Assembly: GCF_900094795.1 (NCBI RefSeq)
Contig: NZ_FMBC01000042.1
Span: forward strand, 1-41,994
Source of the DNA: Kosakonia oryziphila
GTDB taxonomy: Bacteria > Pseudomonadota > Gammaproteobacteria > Enterobacterales > Enterobacteriaceae
DNA length: 41,994 bases
Direction of reading: 5' to 3'
Part shown: in pieces, positions 1-9,766 of the stretch
Position numbering within the stretch: the stretch's first letter is position 1
Layout of the letters: every line of letters starts with the position of its first letter
Translations under genes and position numbers: made by a program
Notes under the pieces: model-generated
What the model saw: the letters and a program-made list of their open reading frames with translations, nothing else
Database searches by the model: none
Told to the model about the DNA's origin: nothing

Positions 1-225
1 AAGCTGGAAGAATGGCTTCGGCACAGGTTGAGGTCTCTCCAGCTTAAGCACTGGCGACGTGGTACAACGATATTCAGGAAACTTCGTGCAATGGGAGCGA
101 GTCATAGCATCGCCCACAAAATAGCGCTTAACAGCCGACGTTGGTGGCGAAACAGTGACAAACTTCTCAATCACGTACTGGATCTTGCGTGGTTCGACAG
201 GCAAGGCTTGCCCCGACTCGTGTAA
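1..225 (+). CDS. Group II intron reverse transcriptase/maturase, C-terminal fragment
   Basis: The frame is open from base 1 to the stop at 223-225, giving about 74 residues of a protein that begins before the window. The residues WLRHRLR, LQLKHWRRG, LRAMGAS and NSRRWWRNSDKLLN, followed by LDLAWFDRQGLPRL, are the typical C-terminal maturase region of intron-encoded LtrA-type proteins, which binds intron RNA and promotes splicing and retrohoming. The catalytic reverse-transcriptase domain would lie upstream, outside the window. Whether the complete protein is intact cannot be seen here. Family assignment is by recognition of this tail. Confidence 0.78.
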   Translation, partial: KLEEWLRHRLRSLQLKHWRRGTTIFRKLRAMGASHSIAHKIALNSRRWWRNSDKLLNHVLDLAWFDRQGLPRLV

Positions 226-237
226 CCTCAAACTCCC

Positions 238-314
238 GAACCGCCCGGTGCGGACCCGCATGCCGGGTGGTGTGGCAGGGGAGCAGGCTGAGAGGCCTGC
301 CTCCTATGCCGATT
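238..314 (+). other. Group II intron domains V and VI
   Basis: Directly after the maturase stop, ACCGCCCGG pairs with CCGGGTGGT (one G-U) around a TGCG/CGCA distal stem, which is the 34-nt domain V shape with a CGC-type catalytic triad. It is followed by a longer stem (GGCAGG... / ...CCTGCC) ending TATGCCGAT. The A in that last stretch, about eight bases before the end, is a plausible branch point. The structure was folded by eye only. Confidence 0.6.
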
Positions 315-386
315 GTGCGAGAGATAACGCCTCGCTACACTATCTCCTTATCCTGAGTGACTTGATTTCTGGCCTGCGGACGATGC

Positions 387-1358
387 ATGGAAACGAAAAA
401 AAATAACAGTGAATATATTCCGGAGTTCGAAAGTGAATTCCGTCACCCGCGCAACTGGGGTGCGTGGCTGGGCGTACTGGCATTTGCCGGTGTAGCGCTG
501 GTTCCTCCGTCGATACGCGATCCCCTGCTGGGTAAACTGGGTCGTCTGGCCGGAAAATTTGGCAAAAGCGCACGTCGTCGAGCGCAGATCAATTTGCTCT
601 ACTGTTTCCCTGAAAAAAGCGATGCCGAAAGGGAAGCCATCATTGATGAGATGTTTGCTACTGCGCCACAAGCAATGGCCATGATGGCGGAGCTGGCGAT
701 CCGTGGGCCGGAAAAGATATTGCCGCGCGTTGAGTGGCAGGGCAAAGACATTATTGATGAATTGCAACGTAACAACGCGAAAGTCATTTTCCTTGTGCCG
801 CACGGTTGGGGCGTGGATATTCCGGCGATGCTGATGGCTTCGCAGGGGCAGCAGATGGCGGCCATGTTCCATAATCAAGGCAATAAAGTCTTTGATTATG
901 TCTGGAATACCGTGCGTCGCCGTTTTGGTGGGCGTTTGCATGCGCGTAACGATGGCATTAAGCCTTTTATCCAGTCGGTGCGCCAGGGCTACTGGGGCTA
1001 CTATCTGCCGGACCAGGATCACGGTGCGGAGCATAGCGAGTTTGTTGATTTCTTTGCCACCTACAAAGCAACGCTCCCGGCCATTGGCCGCCTGATGAAA
1101 GTCTGTCGTGCACGTGTTGTTCCGTTGTTTCCGGTCTATGACGCCAGTACGCATCGTCTGATTATCCAGGTGCGGTCGCCAATGGATGATCTGCTGACAG
1201 CGGATGACAACACCATTGCCAGGCGCATGAATGAAGAGGTGGAGGTGTTTGTCTCTCCTCATCCGGAGCAGTACACCTGGATCCTGAAGTTGCTGAAGAC
1301 GCGCAAACCCGGTGAAACAGAGCCTTATAAACGTAATGAACTGTTTCCGAAGAAATAA
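387..1358 (+). CDS. lpxM: Lipid A biosynthesis myristoyltransferase LpxM (MsbB)
   Basis: This 323-residue protein, the same length as in E. coli, transfers myristate from acyl-ACP to (lauroyl)-Kdo2-lipid IVA, the last acylation in hexa-acylated lipid A synthesis. It acts at the cytoplasmic face of the inner membrane. The N-terminus [14 protein letters not shown] matches E. coli LpxM, and a hydrophobic anchor follows at about 25-42. The acyltransferase HX4D/E motif is HGWGVD with H139 and D144. The gene stands alone, is convergent with pykA and shares a bidirectional terminator with it. In E. coli the upstream neighbour is mepM; here a group II intron end lies 72 bases before the start codon, so the native promoter may be shortened or displaced. 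Identification is by strong resemblance along the whole length. Confidence 0.97.
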   Translation: METKKNNSEYIPEFESEFRHPRNWGAWLGVLAFAGVALVPPSIRDPLLGKLGRLAGKFGKSARRRAQINLLYCFPEKSDAEREAIIDEMFATAPQAMAMMAELAIRGPEKILPRVEWQGKDIIDELQRNNAKVIFLVPHGWGVDIPAMLMASQGQQMAAMFHNQGNKVFDYVWNTVRRRFGGRLHARNDGIKPFIQSVRQGYWGYYLPDQDHGAEHSEFVDFFATYKATLPAIGRLMKVCRARVVPLFPVYDASTHRLIIQVRSPMDDLLTADDNTIARRMNEEVEVFVSPHPEQYTWILKLLKTRKPGETEPYKRNELFPKK

Positions 1359-1360
1359 AA

Positions 1361-1386
1361 AAAGGCCTCTTCTGCGAGAGGCCTTT
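1361..1386. terminator. Bidirectional terminator between lpxM and pykA
   Basis: A perfect 10-bp stem AAAGGCCTCT / AGAGGCCTTT with loop TCTGCG lies three bases after the lpxM stop. A-rich sequence on the left and T-rich sequence on the right make it usable on both strands, serving the convergent lpxM and pykA. Confidence 0.9.
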
Positions 1387-1404
1387 GGCTTTTCTGTTTG
1401 TCGG

Positions 1405-2847
1405 TTATTCGACGGTCAGAATTCGCGTGGTATTGGTGGAGCCCACGGTGCTCATCACATCACCCTGCGTCACGATCACCAGATCGCCGGAAAGCAGGTA
1501 GCCTTTGTCACGCAACAGGTTAACGGCATCGTGAGCCGCTGCAACGCCTTCGTTAACGCTGTCGAAATAGACCGGCGTTACGCCGCGGTAGAGCGCTGTC
1601 AGGTTCAGGGTGCGCTCATGGCGGGAGAGGGCAAAAATTGGCAGGCCGGAACTGATACGGGAGGTCATCAGGGCAGTGCGGCCGGATTCGGTCATGGAGA
1701 TGATAGCGGTTACACCTTTCAGGTGGTTGGCCGCATACATCGCCGACATCGCGATCGCTTCTTCTACGTTGTCGAACTGAATATCCAGGCGGTGTTTAGA
1801 AACGTTGATGCTTGGGATCTTTTCCGCACCCAGGCAAACGCGTGCCATTGCCGCTACCGTTTCAGACGGATACTGGCCGGCTGCGGTTTCCGCCGAGAGC
1901 ATCACGGCATCTGTACCGTCAAGCACGGCGTTAGCTACGTCCATCACTTCCGCACGGGTTGGCATTGGGTTGGTGATCATCGACTCCATCATCTGTGTGG
2001 CGGTGATCACCGCGCGGTTCAGTTGACGGGCACGGCGGATCAGCGCTTTCTGAATACCGACCAGCTCCGGATCGCCGATTTCAACGCCGAGATCGCCGCG
2101 GGCAACCATCACGACGTCAGACGCAAGGATCACATCGTCCATCGCGTCCTGATCGCAAACAGCTTCCGCACGCTCGACTTTCGCTACGATCTTCGCGTCG
2201 CAACCGGCATCGCGCGCCAGACGGCGGGCGTAATTCAGATCTTCGCCGCAGCGCGGGAAAGAGACAGCCAGATAATCAACGCCGATCAGCGCTGCGGTAA
2301 CGATATCCGCTTTATCTTTCTCAGTCAGGGCTTCAGCGGAGAGACCGCCGCCCAGTTTGTTGATGCCTTTATTGTTGGAGAGCGGTCCGCCGACAGTCAC
2401 TTCGGTGAACACTTTCATACCCTGAACTTCCAGCACTTTCAGCTGTACGCGACCATCGTCGAGCAGCAGGATATCGCCCGTCACTACGTCGGCTGGCAGA
2501 CCTTTATAATCGATGCCGACTTTTTCCTTGTCGCCCTCGCCTTTACCCAGGTTGGCGTCGAGCAGGAATTTATCGCCAACGTTCAGGAAAACTTTGCCTT
2601 CCTTGAAGGTGGAAACGCGAATTTTGGGACCCTGCAAATCGCCAAGGATAGCAACGTGACGCCCCAGTTTTGCCGCAATCTCACGCACTTTATCCGCACG
2701 TAATTTATGATCTTCAGGTGTTCCGTGTGAGAAGTTCATACGCACCACGTTAGCGCCAGCAGCGATAACCTTCTCAAGGTTGTTATCGCGGTCAGTAGCC
2801 GGGCCTAAAGTGGTTACGATTTTGGTCCTGCGAAGCCTTCTGGACAT
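1405..2847 (-). CDS. pykA: Pyruvate kinase II (PykA)
   Basis: PykA converts phosphoenolpyruvate and ADP to pyruvate and ATP at the end of glycolysis; it is the AMP-activated isozyme. The protein has 480 residues from [17 protein letters not shown], as in E. coli. This start has a GGAG ribosome site eight bases upstream; a longer frame begins 24 bases earlier but lacks conservation. Visible motifs are RMNFSHG near the N-terminus, the active-site region [27 protein letters not shown] and [10 protein letters not shown] in the barrel, and the C-terminal effector domain ending NTTRILTVE. It lies downstream of hexR on the same strand, next to the Entner-Doudoroff genes, which also produce pyruvate. 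Confidence 0.98.
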   Translation of the reverse strand: MSRRLRRTKIVTTLGPATDRDNNLEKVIAAGANVVRMNFSHGTPEDHKLRADKVREIAAKLGRHVAILGDLQGPKIRVSTFKEGKVFLNVGDKFLLDANLGKGEGDKEKVGIDYKGLPADVVTGDILLLDDGRVQLKVLEVQGMKVFTEVTVGGPLSNNKGINKLGGGLSAEALTEKDKADIVTAALIGVDYLAVSFPRCGEDLNYARRLARDAGCDAKIVAKVERAEAVCDQDAMDDVILASDVVMVARGDLGVEIGDPELVGIQKALIRRARQLNRAVITATQMMESMITNPMPTRAEVMDVANAVLDGTDAVMLSAETAAGQYPSETVAAMARVCLGAEKIPSINVSKHRLDIQFDNVEEAIAMSAMYAANHLKGVTAIISMTESGRTALMTSRISSGLPIFALSRHERTLNLTALYRGVTPVYFDSVNEGVAAAHDAVNLLRDKGYLLSGDLVIVTQGDVMSTVGSTNTTRILTVE

Positions 2848-2973
2848 GTAATACTCCGTTGACTGAAACAACTTGGTGTTGCGTGAACATGAATTCGGCC
2901 ATTTAGCGCCCCGCTGTGAAGGGCAATGCGCCTGACCGAACAGCGTAAGAGGTTACCGCTTTGTTATTAACTA

Positions 2974-3843
2974 TTAGTGGTTATCGCTTTTGATAAACAG
3001 CTCCTTATCAAAGCGCGATTCTTTCAGAGCTTCTTTGACTCGCTTCAAGTTATCCCTGAATTTTGCGCCACGGCGCAAGGTAAAACCGGTGGCCAACACG
3101 TCAATGACGGTCAGTTGCGCAAGTCGGGAAACCATGGGCATATAAATGTCAGTATCTTCCGGTACATCAAGCGTGATAGCAAGCGTTGCCTCGCGCGCAA
3201 GCGGCGTCCCTGCAGACGTCAACGCAATTACCATAGCATCGTTTTCACGCGCCAGTTGCGCAAGTTCAACGAGGTTTTTTGTTCTTCCGGTATGGGAAAT
3301 CAGCACAACCACGTCATCATCGCTACAATTCATACAACTCATGCGTTGCAGCACGATGTCGTCGGAGTAAATCACTGGTACGTTGAAGCGGAAAAATTTG
3401 TTCATGGCGTCGTGCGCAACGGCGGCAGACGAGCCGAGACCGAAAAATGAGATTTTTTTCGCCTGGGTTAATAGATCGACGGCGCGATTGACGGCAGTCA
3501 TATCAAGCGACTGCCGGACGTGATCGAGGCTGGCCATTGCCGACTCAAAGATTTTTCCGGTATAGGCTTCGACGCTGTCATCTTCGTCAACATTTCGATT
3601 AACATAAGGCGTGCCATTGGCGAGACTTTGCGCCAGATGCAACTTGAAGTCCGGGAAACCACGAGTATCAAGGCTGCGGCAAAAACGGTTCACCGTCGGT
3701 TCACTGACGTCTGCTTCCTGTGCCAGCGCTGCGATGCTGGAGTGGATGGCCTGGTCCGGAGCGGCGAGGATGACTTCCGCGACCTTCCGTTCAGATTTGC
3801 TAAGGTGTTCCAGCCGTGACTGGATTTTTTCCAGCATATTCAT
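2974..3843 (-). CDS. hexR: HexR, RpiR-family repressor of hexose catabolism
   Basis: This 289-residue transcription factor (yebK in older E. coli naming) has an N-terminal RpiR-type helix-turn-helix (about 1-77; SEPTVNRFCRSL is the recognition region) and a C-terminal SIS sugar-isomerase domain (about 125-260) with the phosphosugar loops FFGLGSSAAVAHD and LISHTGRTKN. In gamma-proteobacteria it senses KDPG and controls zwf and Entner-Doudoroff genes. It is transcribed away from zwf, and the 343-base shared intergenic region contains a HexR palindrome. pykA follows downstream on the same strand after 126 bases. Full-length similarity to E. coli HexR makes the call firm; effector and targets are from knowledge of the family. 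Confidence 0.96.
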   Translation of the reverse strand: MNMLEKIQSRLEHLSKSERKVAEVILAAPDQAIHSSIAALAQEADVSEPTVNRFCRSLDTRGFPDFKLHLAQSLANGTPYVNRNVDEDDSVEAYTGKIFESAMASLDHVRQSLDMTAVNRAVDLLTQAKKISFFGLGSSAAVAHDAMNKFFRFNVPVIYSDDIVLQRMSCMNCSDDDVVVLISHTGRTKNLVELAQLARENDAMVIALTSAGTPLAREATLAITLDVPEDTDIYMPMVSRLAQLTVIDVLATGFTLRRGAKFRDNLKRVKEALKESRFDKELFIKSDNH

Positions 3844-3861
3844 GGGTTATAAAGCGCTCAT

Positions 3862-3875
3862 GGTGAAACGATTAC
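3862..3875. promoter_or_regulatory. Candidate Cra/HexR-type operator upstream of hexR
   Basis: GGTGAAACGATTAC, 19 bases before the hexR start codon, resembles the Cra (FruR) consensus TGAAWCGWTTCA in its left half and centre. On the other strand the same region reads TGTAATCG, a HexR half site. Either repressor could bind here; the match is imperfect. Confidence 0.35.
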
Positions 3876-4124
3876 ACTGTTAGATGGAATCGTGATGCGT
3901 TTTAATCAGATATTACCCCCGCAGGAAGCAGAAAGGTAAGTGATGATGAAAAATGATGTTGTTTTTTTTCATTACATGATCAAAGTCAGATTTTATCGTT
4001 TGTTTCCAGGGCAAATATCCGGCTTTTTCAGGGCGAAACAACAGATTTTATGTCACAACAAAATAACGCACGTCCTGACAATGCGTAACAGTTTCGGGAA
4101 TTACGTAAACGCAGTACAGTGTAC

Positions 4125-4139
4125 TGTAATAAAATTACA
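4125..4139. promoter_or_regulatory. HexR operator upstream of zwf
   Basis: TGTAATAAAATTACA is a perfect 15-bp palindrome (TGTAAT/ATTACA arms around AAA) ending 47 bases before the zwf start. It matches the HexR consensus TGTAATNNNATTACA known from gamma-proteobacteria. It is the most conspicuous signal in the 343-base hexR-zwf intergenic region. The rest of that region is AT-rich and probably holds the divergent promoters; I saw no clear SoxS/MarA box by eye. Confidence 0.82.
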
Positions 4140-4186
4140 ACCAGGGCCTGGCTAACGCTCCAGGACAGCCAACTGAGGAGATTGAC

Positions 4187-5662
4187 ATGGCGGTAGTACA
4201 AACAGCCCAGGCGTGTGACCTGGTCATTTTCGGCGCGAAAGGTGACCTCGCACGCCGGAAATTGCTGCCTTCACTGTATCAACTGGAAAAAGCGGGGCAG
4301 ATCCATCCGGATACACGTATCCTTGGGGTCGGCCGTGCTGAGTGGGATAAGGAAGCCTATACCAAGGTTGTTCGTGAAGCGCTTGAAACCTTCATGAAGG
4401 AAAAAATTGACGAAAGTCTGTGGGATAAGCTAAGTGGCCGTCTGGATTTTTGCAATCTGGATGTTAACGAAACCTCCGCATTCAAACGCCTTGGCGCAAT
4501 GCTGGACCAGAAAAACCGTACTACCATCAACTACTTTGCCATGCCGCCAAGCACCTTTGGCGCCATCTGTAAGGGGCTGGGTGAAGCAAAACTTAACGCG
4601 AAACCTGCACGCGTAGTGATGGAAAAGCCGTTGGGTACATCGCTTTCGACATCACGGGAAATTAACGACCAGGTGGGCGAGTTTTTCGAAGAGTGCCAGG
4701 TATACCGCATCGACCATTATCTGGGTAAAGAGACGGTGCTTAACCTGCTGGCACTGCGTTTTGCCAACTCTTTGTTTGTTAACAACTGGGACAACCGCAC
4801 CATCGATCACGTGGAAATTACTGTGGCAGAAGAGGTCGGTATCGAAGGCCGCTGGGGTTACTTTGACCAGGCCGGGCAGATGCGCGACATGATCCAGAAT
4901 CACCTGTTACAGATCCTCTGCATGATTGCCATGTCGCCGCCGTCCGATCTGAGCGCAGACAGTATTCGTGATGAAAAAGTGAAAGTGCTGAAATCGCTGC
5001 GCCGCATCGATCGCGCCAACGTGCGCGAAAAAACCGTGCGTGGTCAGTACACCGCCGGGTTTGCGCAAGGCAAAAAAGTGCCGGGTTATCTGGAAGAAGA
5101 AGGGGCGAACAAGACCAGTAATACCGAAACGTTTGTCGCTATCCGTGTCGATATCGATAACTGGCGCTGGGCTGGCGTGCCGTTCTATCTGCGCACCGGT
5201 AAACGTCTGCCGACCAAATGTTCAGAAGTTGTGGTCTACTTTAAAACGCCAGAGCTGAACCTGTTCAAAGAGTCCTGGCAGGATCTGCCGCAGAATAAAC
5301 TGACCATTCGTCTGCAACCGGATGAAGGTGTGGATATTCAGGTGCTTAACAAGGTTCCTGGGCTGGATCATAAACACAACCTGCAAATTACCAAACTCGA
5401 TCTGAGCTACTCTGAGACCTTTAATCAAACGCATCTTGCTGATGCTTACGAGCGGCTTCTGCTGGAAACCATGCGTGGTATTCAGGCCCTGTTCGTGCGT
5501 CGTGATGAAGTGGAAGAAGCCTGGAAATGGGTCGATTCCATCACCGAAGCGTGGGCAGCAGACAACGATGCGCCGAAACCGTATCAGGCGGGTACCTGGG
5601 GACCAGTTGCATCAGTGGCGATGATCACCCGCGACGGCCGTTCATGGAACGAGTTTGAGTGA
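4187..5662 (+). CDS. zwf: Glucose-6-phosphate 1-dehydrogenase (Zwf)
   Basis: Zwf oxidises glucose 6-phosphate with NADP+ to 6-phosphogluconolactone, the entry to the oxidative pentose phosphate and Entner-Doudoroff routes in the cytoplasm. The 491 residues match the E. coli length. Motifs are the dinucleotide loop FGAKGDLA (15-22), EKPLG (146-150) and the substrate-binding/catalytic RIDHYLGK (174-181). The start codon is preceded by GAGGAG at good spacing. It stands 233 bases upstream of edd-eda with a terminator between, so zwf and edd are probably separate transcripts. The HexR palindrome in front of it points to HexR repression. Confidence 0.98.
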   Translation: MAVVQTAQACDLVIFGAKGDLARRKLLPSLYQLEKAGQIHPDTRILGVGRAEWDKEAYTKVVREALETFMKEKIDESLWDKLSGRLDFCNLDVNETSAFKRLGAMLDQKNRTTINYFAMPPSTFGAICKGLGEAKLNAKPARVVMEKPLGTSLSTSREINDQVGEFFEECQVYRIDHYLGKETVLNLLALRFANSLFVNNWDNRTIDHVEITVAEEVGIEGRWGYFDQAGQMRDMIQNHLLQILCMIAMSPPSDLSADSIRDEKVKVLKSLRRIDRANVREKTVRGQYTAGFAQGKKVPGYLEEEGANKTSNTETFVAIRVDIDNWRWAGVPFYLRTGKRLPTKCSEVVVYFKTPELNLFKESWQDLPQNKLTIRLQPDEGVDIQVLNKVPGLDHKHNLQITKLDLSYSETFNQTHLADAYERLLLETMRGIQALFVRRDEVEEAWKWVDSITEAWAADNDAPKPYQAGTWGPVASVAMITRDGRSWNEFE

Positions 5663-5686
5663 TTTTCTGGCGGAAAAGGTTATCTA

Positions 5687-5702
5687 ATTTTACCGGTAAC
5701 AT
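5687..5702. promoter_or_regulatory. Candidate GntR operator upstream of edd-eda
   Basis: ATTTTACCGGTAACAT contains the symmetric core TTACCGGTAA, the GntR (gluconate repressor) operator core known upstream of edd and other gnt genes. It lies about 190 bases before edd and before the terminator-like hairpin, close to the end of zwf. The assignment is from the core sequence and the known GntR control of edd-eda. Confidence 0.65.
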
Positions 5703-5741
5703 GATCTAACACAGATAACAGGATAATTTTTCACCTTTCAG

Positions 5742-5776
5742 GCCCCGACTGGATTCACCAGCGGGGCTTTTTTTAT
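5742..5776 (+). terminator. Rho-independent terminator after zwf
   Basis: GCCCCG and CTGG pair with CCAG and CGGGGC around a short spacer, followed by TTTTTTT. It lies about 80 bases after the zwf stop and 120 bases before edd, and separates the two transcription units. Confidence 0.85.
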
Positions 5777-5783
5777 TACACTG

Positions 5784-5797
5784 GCTGAAGCGATTTT
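5784..5797. promoter_or_regulatory. Candidate Cra (FruR) site upstream of edd
   Basis: GCTGAAGCGATTTT matches the Cra consensus GCTGAAWCGWTTCA at most positions, with a degenerate right half. Cra repression of edd-eda is known in E. coli. No experimental support is possible from sequence alone. Confidence 0.45.
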
Positions 5798-5895
5798 GCC
5801 TTTGGGGCGCAGCGTTTTGGTGTTTACAGTCTGATAACTAAGGCTTATGGCATTGTTGACGCGCTCCCCCGGACAGATAAATTTCAGGAGTACTT

Positions 5896-7707
5896 ATGAA
5901 CTCAACAATGTTACGCGTAACAAATCGTATTATTGAACGTTCGCGCGAAACCCGCTCAGCCTATCTTGCTCGCATCGAACAGGCGAAAACGAACACCGTG
6001 CGCCGTTCCACACTGGCCTGCGGCAACCTGGCCCACGGGTTTGCGGCCTGCCAGCCTGATGACAAAGCCTCCCTCAAAAGCATGTTGCGCAACAACATTG
6101 CCATTATCACTTCCTATAACGACATGCTTTCCGCTCACCAGCCTTACGAAGTCTATCCGGAGATTATCCGTAAAGCGTTGCATTCGGTGAACGCGGTGGG
6201 TCAGGTAGCGGGCGGCGTTCCGGCAATGTGCGACGGCGTAACTCAGGGGCAGGACGGTATGGAACTTTCCCTGCTGAGCCGCGAAGTGATTGCGATGTCG
6301 GCAGCGGTAGGGCTTTCTCACAATATGTTTGACGGCGCACTGTACCTCGGCGTATGCGACAAAATCGTCCCAGGGCTGGCCATGGCGGCGCTGTCATTTG
6401 GTCACTTACCGGCACTGTTTATCCCGTCTGGTCCGATGGCCAGCGGTCTGGCAAATAAAGAGAAAGTACGCATTCGCCAGCTTTATGCGGAAGGCAAAGT
6501 TGATCGTATGGCGCTGCTCGAATCAGAAGCAGCGTCATATCATGCGCCAGGCACCTGTACGTTTTACGGCACGGCAAACACTAACCAGATGGTGATCGAG
6601 TTTATGGGTATGCAACTGCCTGGCTCATCGTTTATCCATCCAGATGCGCCTCTGCGCCATGTACTGATTGAAGCGGCAGCCCGTCAGGTGACTCGCCTGA
6701 CCGGCAATGGCAACGAGTGGATGCCACTCGGTAAAATGATTGATGAAAAAGTTGTGGTGAACGGTATCGTCTCACTGCTGGCGACAGGCGGCTCCACTAA
6801 CCACACTATGCATCTGGTGGCGATGGCGCGCGCCGCAGGGATCATCATCAACTGGGATGATTTCTCCGATCTTTCTGATGTTGTTCCGCTGCTGGCGCGT
6901 CTCTACCCGAATGGCCCGGCGGACATTAACCACTTCCAGGCGGCTGGCGGTGTGCCGGTGCTGATGCGAGAACTGCTGAAAGGCGGTCTGTTACATGAAG
7001 ACGTTCACACCGTGGCGGGCTTTGGTCTGACGCGCTACACCCAGGAACCGTGGCTCAATAATGGCGAGCTGGACTGGCGTGACGGCGCGACCGTATCGCT
7101 GGATGCTAACGTCATTGCGACCATCGATCAGCCGTTCTCGAAACATGGCGGCACCAAAGTGCTGAGCGGCAATCTGGGGCGTGCGGTGATGAAAACCTCG
7201 GCAGTGCCGGTCGAAAATCAGGTTATTGAAGCACCAGCGGTGATTTTTGAAAGTCAGCATGATGTCTTACCGGCCTTCGAAGCAGGCTTGCTGGATCGTG
7301 ATTGTGTGGTGGTTGTCCGTCATCAAGGGCCAAAAGCGAACGGCATGCCAGAATTACATAAACTCATGCCGCCACTTGGTGTATTATTGGACCGCTGTTT
7401 CAAAATAGCACTGGTTACCGATGGACGGTTGTCAGGCGCATCAGGTAAAGTGCCATCGGCAATCCACGTTACACCAGAAGCATACGATGGCGGATTGCTG
7501 GCGAAAGTGCGTGATGGCGATATTATCCGGGTTAACGGGCAGACAGGCGAGTTAACGCTGCTGGTTGATGACAACGAACTTGCCGCACGTCAGCCGCATA
7601 TTCCTGACCTGAGCGCGATGCGCGTGGGCACAGGCCGCGAATTGTTCGGCGCGCTGCGGGAAAAACTCTCCGGTGCGGAGCAGGGCGCAACCTGTATCAC
7701 TTTTTAA
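5896..7707 (+). CDS. edd: Phosphogluconate dehydratase (Edd)
   Basis: Edd dehydrates 6-phosphogluconate to 2-keto-3-deoxy-6-phosphogluconate (KDPG), the first committed Entner-Doudoroff step. The 603 residues equal the E. coli enzyme. It belongs to the IlvD/Edd iron-sulfur dehydratase family: [12 protein letters not shown] and CDKIVPG carry cluster cysteines, [14 protein letters not shown] is a second family signature, and [22 protein letters not shown] is the C-terminal one (given here in part by position, residues about 512-533). The start has CAGGAG eight bases upstream. eda follows after 37 bases, so the two form the edd-eda operon. Candidate GntR and Cra sites precede it. Confidence 0.98.
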   Translation: MNSTMLRVTNRIIERSRETRSAYLARIEQAKTNTVRRSTLACGNLAHGFAACQPDDKASLKSMLRNNIAIITSYNDMLSAHQPYEVYPEIIRKALHSVNAVGQVAGGVPAMCDGVTQGQDGMELSLLSREVIAMSAAVGLSHNMFDGALYLGVCDKIVPGLAMAALSFGHLPALFIPSGPMASGLANKEKVRIRQLYAEGKVDRMALLESEAASYHAPGTCTFYGTANTNQMVIEFMGMQLPGSSFIHPDAPLRHVLIEAAARQVTRLTGNGNEWMPLGKMIDEKVVVNGIVSLLATGGSTNHTMHLVAMARAAGIIINWDDFSDLSDVVPLLARLYPNGPADINHFQAAGGVPVLMRELLKGGLLHEDVHTVAGFGLTRYTQEPWLNNGELDWRDGATVSLDANVIATIDQPFSKHGGTKVLSGNLGRAVMKTSAVPVENQVIEAPAVIFESQHDVLPAFEAGLLDRDCVVVVRHQGPKANGMPELHKLMPPLGVLLDRCFKIALVTDGRLSGASGKVPSAIHVTPEAYDGGLLAKVRDGDIIRVNGQTGELTLLVDDNELAARQPHIPDLSAMRVGTGRELFGALREKLSGAEQGATCITF

Positions 7708-7744
7708 AACGATAAGATTTAGTTCTGGCGAGAGAAAAACTCTG

Positions 7745-8386
7745 ATGAAAAACTGGAAAACGAGCGCAGAAGCAATTCTGAAAACAGGCCCGGTAGTGCC
7801 GGTGATTGTAGTGAACAAACTGGAACACGCTGTGCCGATGGCAAAAGCGTTGGTTGCTGGTGGCGTTCGCGTACTTGAGGTCACCCTGCGTACGGCTTGT
7901 GCGATTGATGCTATCCGCGCTATCGCGAAAGAAGTGCCCGACGCAATCATCGGTGCCGGTACGGTACTGAACCCACAGCAATTGGCGGAAGTCACCGCTG
8001 CTGGCGCGCAGTTCGCTATCAGCCCGGGCCTGACCGAGCCGCTGCTGAAAGCCGCAACCGAAGGTACAATCCCTCTAATCCCGGGCATCAGCACCGTTTC
8101 TGAGTTGATGCTGGGCATGGACTACGGTCTGAAAGAGTTCAAATTCTTCCCGGCGGAAGCAAACGGCGGCACTAAAGCGTTGCAGGCGATTGCGGGTCCG
8201 TTCTCTCAGGTTCGTTTCTGCCCGACTGGCGGGATCTCCCCGGCTAACTACCGTGATTACCTGGCGCTGAAAAGCGTGCTTTGCATCGGCGGTTCCTGGC
8301 TGGTTCCGGCAGATGCGCTGGAAGCGGGTGATTACGATCGCATCACCAAACTGGCGCGTGAAGCGGTAGAAGGCGCGAAACAGTAA
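7745..8386 (+). CDS. eda: KDPG/KHG aldolase (Eda)
   Basis: Eda cleaves KDPG to pyruvate and glyceraldehyde 3-phosphate and also acts on 4-hydroxy-2-oxoglutarate. The 213-residue class I aldolase begins [12 protein letters not shown], matching E. coli; an upstream in-frame start 72 bases earlier would overlap edd and is not conserved. Catalytic Glu45 and Arg49 are in LEVTLR, and the Schiff-base lysine is in [11 protein letters not shown]. It is the second gene of the edd-eda operon and is followed by a strong terminator shared with convergent purT. Confidence 0.98.
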   Translation: MKNWKTSAEAILKTGPVVPVIVVNKLEHAVPMAKALVAGGVRVLEVTLRTACAIDAIRAIAKEVPDAIIGAGTVLNPQQLAEVTAAGAQFAISPGLTEPLLKAATEGTIPLIPGISTVSELMLGMDYGLKEFKFFPAEANGGTKALQAIAGPFSQVRFCPTGGISPANYRDYLALKSVLCIGGSWLVPADALEAGDYDRITKLAREAVEGAKQ

Positions 8387-8423
8387 TCCCGTGGGCGGGT
8401 ATTTACCCGCCTTGTGCAGAAAG

Positions 8424-8457
8424 ACCCGGAAGGCGATAAGCGCCTCCGGGTTTTTTT
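8424..8457 (+). terminator. Terminator after eda
   Basis: ACCCGGAAGGCG and CGCCTCCGGGT form an 11-bp stem with a single bulged A and loop ATAAG, followed by TTTTTTT. The T tract runs into the end of convergent purT. A smaller CGGGT/ACCCG hairpin immediately after the eda stop may add to it. Confidence 0.9.
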
Positions 8458-9634
8458 AGCCCTTAACCTGAACTGCTGCGGCGGCGGCAACCGCGCGTTC
8501 TACGGCCGTTTCGACACGTTCAGCCACAGCCAGTGCAACACCCATGCGGCGCGAACCGTCGATTTCAGGTTTGCCAAAAAGACGCAGTTGCACACCGGCA
8601 GCGAGCGCATTTTGCACATTATCGAAGGTTACATTCTGGCTGCTCAGGCGCGGCAGGATCACTGCTGAAGCCGCCGGGCCGTACTGGCGGATGTCGCCAA
8701 TCGGTAAACCGAGGAAAGCCCGGACATGCAGTGCGAACTCCGAAAGATCCTGGGAAATCAGCGTCACCATCCCGGTATCATGCGGGCGAGGAGAGACCTC
8801 GCTGAAAATCACTTCATCGCCGCAAACAAACAGCTCTACGCCAAACAGACCATAGCCTCCCAACGCCAGCACGACTTTGTTGGCAATCTCCTGTGCGCGC
8901 TCCAGTGCCAGCGGCGACATCTGCTGCGGCTGCCAGGATTCACGATAATCACCATCTTCCTGGCGATGGCCGATCGGTGCACAGAAATGGACGCCATCAG
9001 CGGCGCTGATGGTCAGAAGCGTGATTTCAAAATCAAAGTTAACCACACCTTCGACAATCACTCGCCCGGCACCCGCACGGCCGCCCTGTTGGGCGTATTC
9101 CCAGGCCTTCGTCAGTTGTTCTGCGCTTTTAATAAAGCTCTGGCCTTTACCGGAGGAGCTCATCACCGGTTTAACGATACAAGGCAAACCTATTTCAGCG
9201 ACGGCATCGCGAAAAGCCGCTTCACTGTCAGCAAAGCGGTAGCTGGATGTCGGTAACTGCAACTCTTCCGCCGCCAGGCGACGAATGCCTTCACGGTTCA
9301 TTGTTAATTTTGTGGCGCGGGCGCAGGGCACCACATGCTGGCCTTGCGCTTCCAGTTCCAGCAGTGTGTCAGTGGTGATAGCTTCTATTTCTGGCACGAT
9401 AAAATGCGGTTTTTCTTGCGCGACCAGCGCCTTCAGCGCATCACCATCAAGCATATTGATTACATGTGAACGGTGCGCCACATGCATAGCCGGCGCATCG
9501 GCGTAGCGATCAACCGCGATCACTTCTATGCCCAGTCGTTGGCATTCAATGGCCACTTCCTTACCCAGTTCGCCAGAGCCGAGTAACATCACGCGAGTTG
9601 CTGCGGGGCGCAGCGCAGTACCTAAAAGAGTCAT
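8456..9634 (-). CDS. purT: Formate-dependent GAR transformylase PurT
   Basis: PurT uses formate and ATP to formylate glycinamide ribonucleotide, a folate-independent alternative to PurN in purine synthesis. The 392-residue protein is full length, with an N-terminal Rossmann-like part ([16 protein letters not shown]), an ATP-grasp domain ([14 protein letters not shown], then [16 protein letters not shown] and [17 protein letters not shown]) and a C-terminal cap. A PurR box lies 39 bases upstream of the start. It is divergent from SOS gene yebG, with 132 bases between. Confidence 0.98.
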   Translation of the reverse strand: MTLLGTALRPAATRVMLLGSGELGKEVAIECQRLGIEVIAVDRYADAPAMHVAHRSHVINMLDGDALKALVAQEKPHFIVPEIEAITTDTLLELEAQGQHVVPCARATKLTMNREGIRRLAAEELQLPTSSYRFADSEAAFRDAVAEIGLPCIVKPVMSSSGKGQSFIKSAEQLTKAWEYAQQGGRAGAGRVIVEGVVNFDFEITLLTISAADGVHFCAPIGHRQEDGDYRESWQPQQMSPLALERAQEIANKVVLALGGYGLFGVELFVCGDEVIFSEVSPRPHDTGMVTLISQDLSEFALHVRAFLGLPIGDIRQYGPAASAVILPRLSSQNVTFDNVQNALAAGVQLRLFGKPEIDGSRRMGVALAVAERVETAVERAVAAAAAVQVKG

Positions 9635-9673
9635 AGCATCTTACCGTTGGGAAAAAAACTGGGCGCAGTATAA

Positions 9674-9689
9674 ACGAAAACGTTTGCGT
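9674..9689. promoter_or_regulatory. PurR operator upstream of purT
   Basis: ACGAAAACGTTTGCGT matches the 16-bp PurR consensus ACGCAAACGTTTTCGT with perfect central symmetry (AAACGTTT). PurR represses purT in E. coli with hypoxanthine or guanine as co-repressor. Confidence 0.85.
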
Positions 9690-9731
9690 CTGTCTTTTAT
9701 CCCTTGCGATGCTTTTTTCATCGCGCTACTA

Positions 9732-9751
9732 TACTGTATAAATACACAGTT
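9732..9751. promoter_or_regulatory. LexA box upstream of yebG
   Basis: TACTGTATAAATACACAGTT fits CTG-N10-CAG with the flanking TA and an AT-rich spacer. It lies 15 bases before the yebG start codon. yebG is a known SOS gene. Confidence 0.92.
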
Positions 9752-9766
9752 TAATGAGGCTGCATC

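Larger units (their letters stand above)
1..314 (+). mobile_element. Group II intron, 3' part (left end outside the window)
   Basis: The first 314 bases read as the tail of a bacterial group II intron: the C-terminal end of a maturase (stop at 223-225), then a GC-rich hairpin of domain V type (about 238-273) and a second hairpin of domain VI type ending in an AT dinucleotide at 313-314, as expected for the AY 3' splice end. Sequence after 314 is plain chromosomal DNA leading into lpxM. The 5' part lies outside the window, so the intron may be full length. The boundary at 314 is inferred from the domain VI fold and the AY rule and could be off by a few bases. Confidence 0.72.

Noticed and set aside
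348..1262. Open frame of 304 codons opposite lpxM
   Set aside because: Antisense to lpxM with no family features.
1312..2703. Open frame of 463 codons opposite pykA
   Set aside because: It lies fully antisense to highly conserved pykA, has no recognisable domain and its composition reflects the codon bias of the opposite gene.
4021..4120. SoxS/MarA box of zwf
   Set aside because: Expected from E. coli, but I could not find a convincing match by eye.
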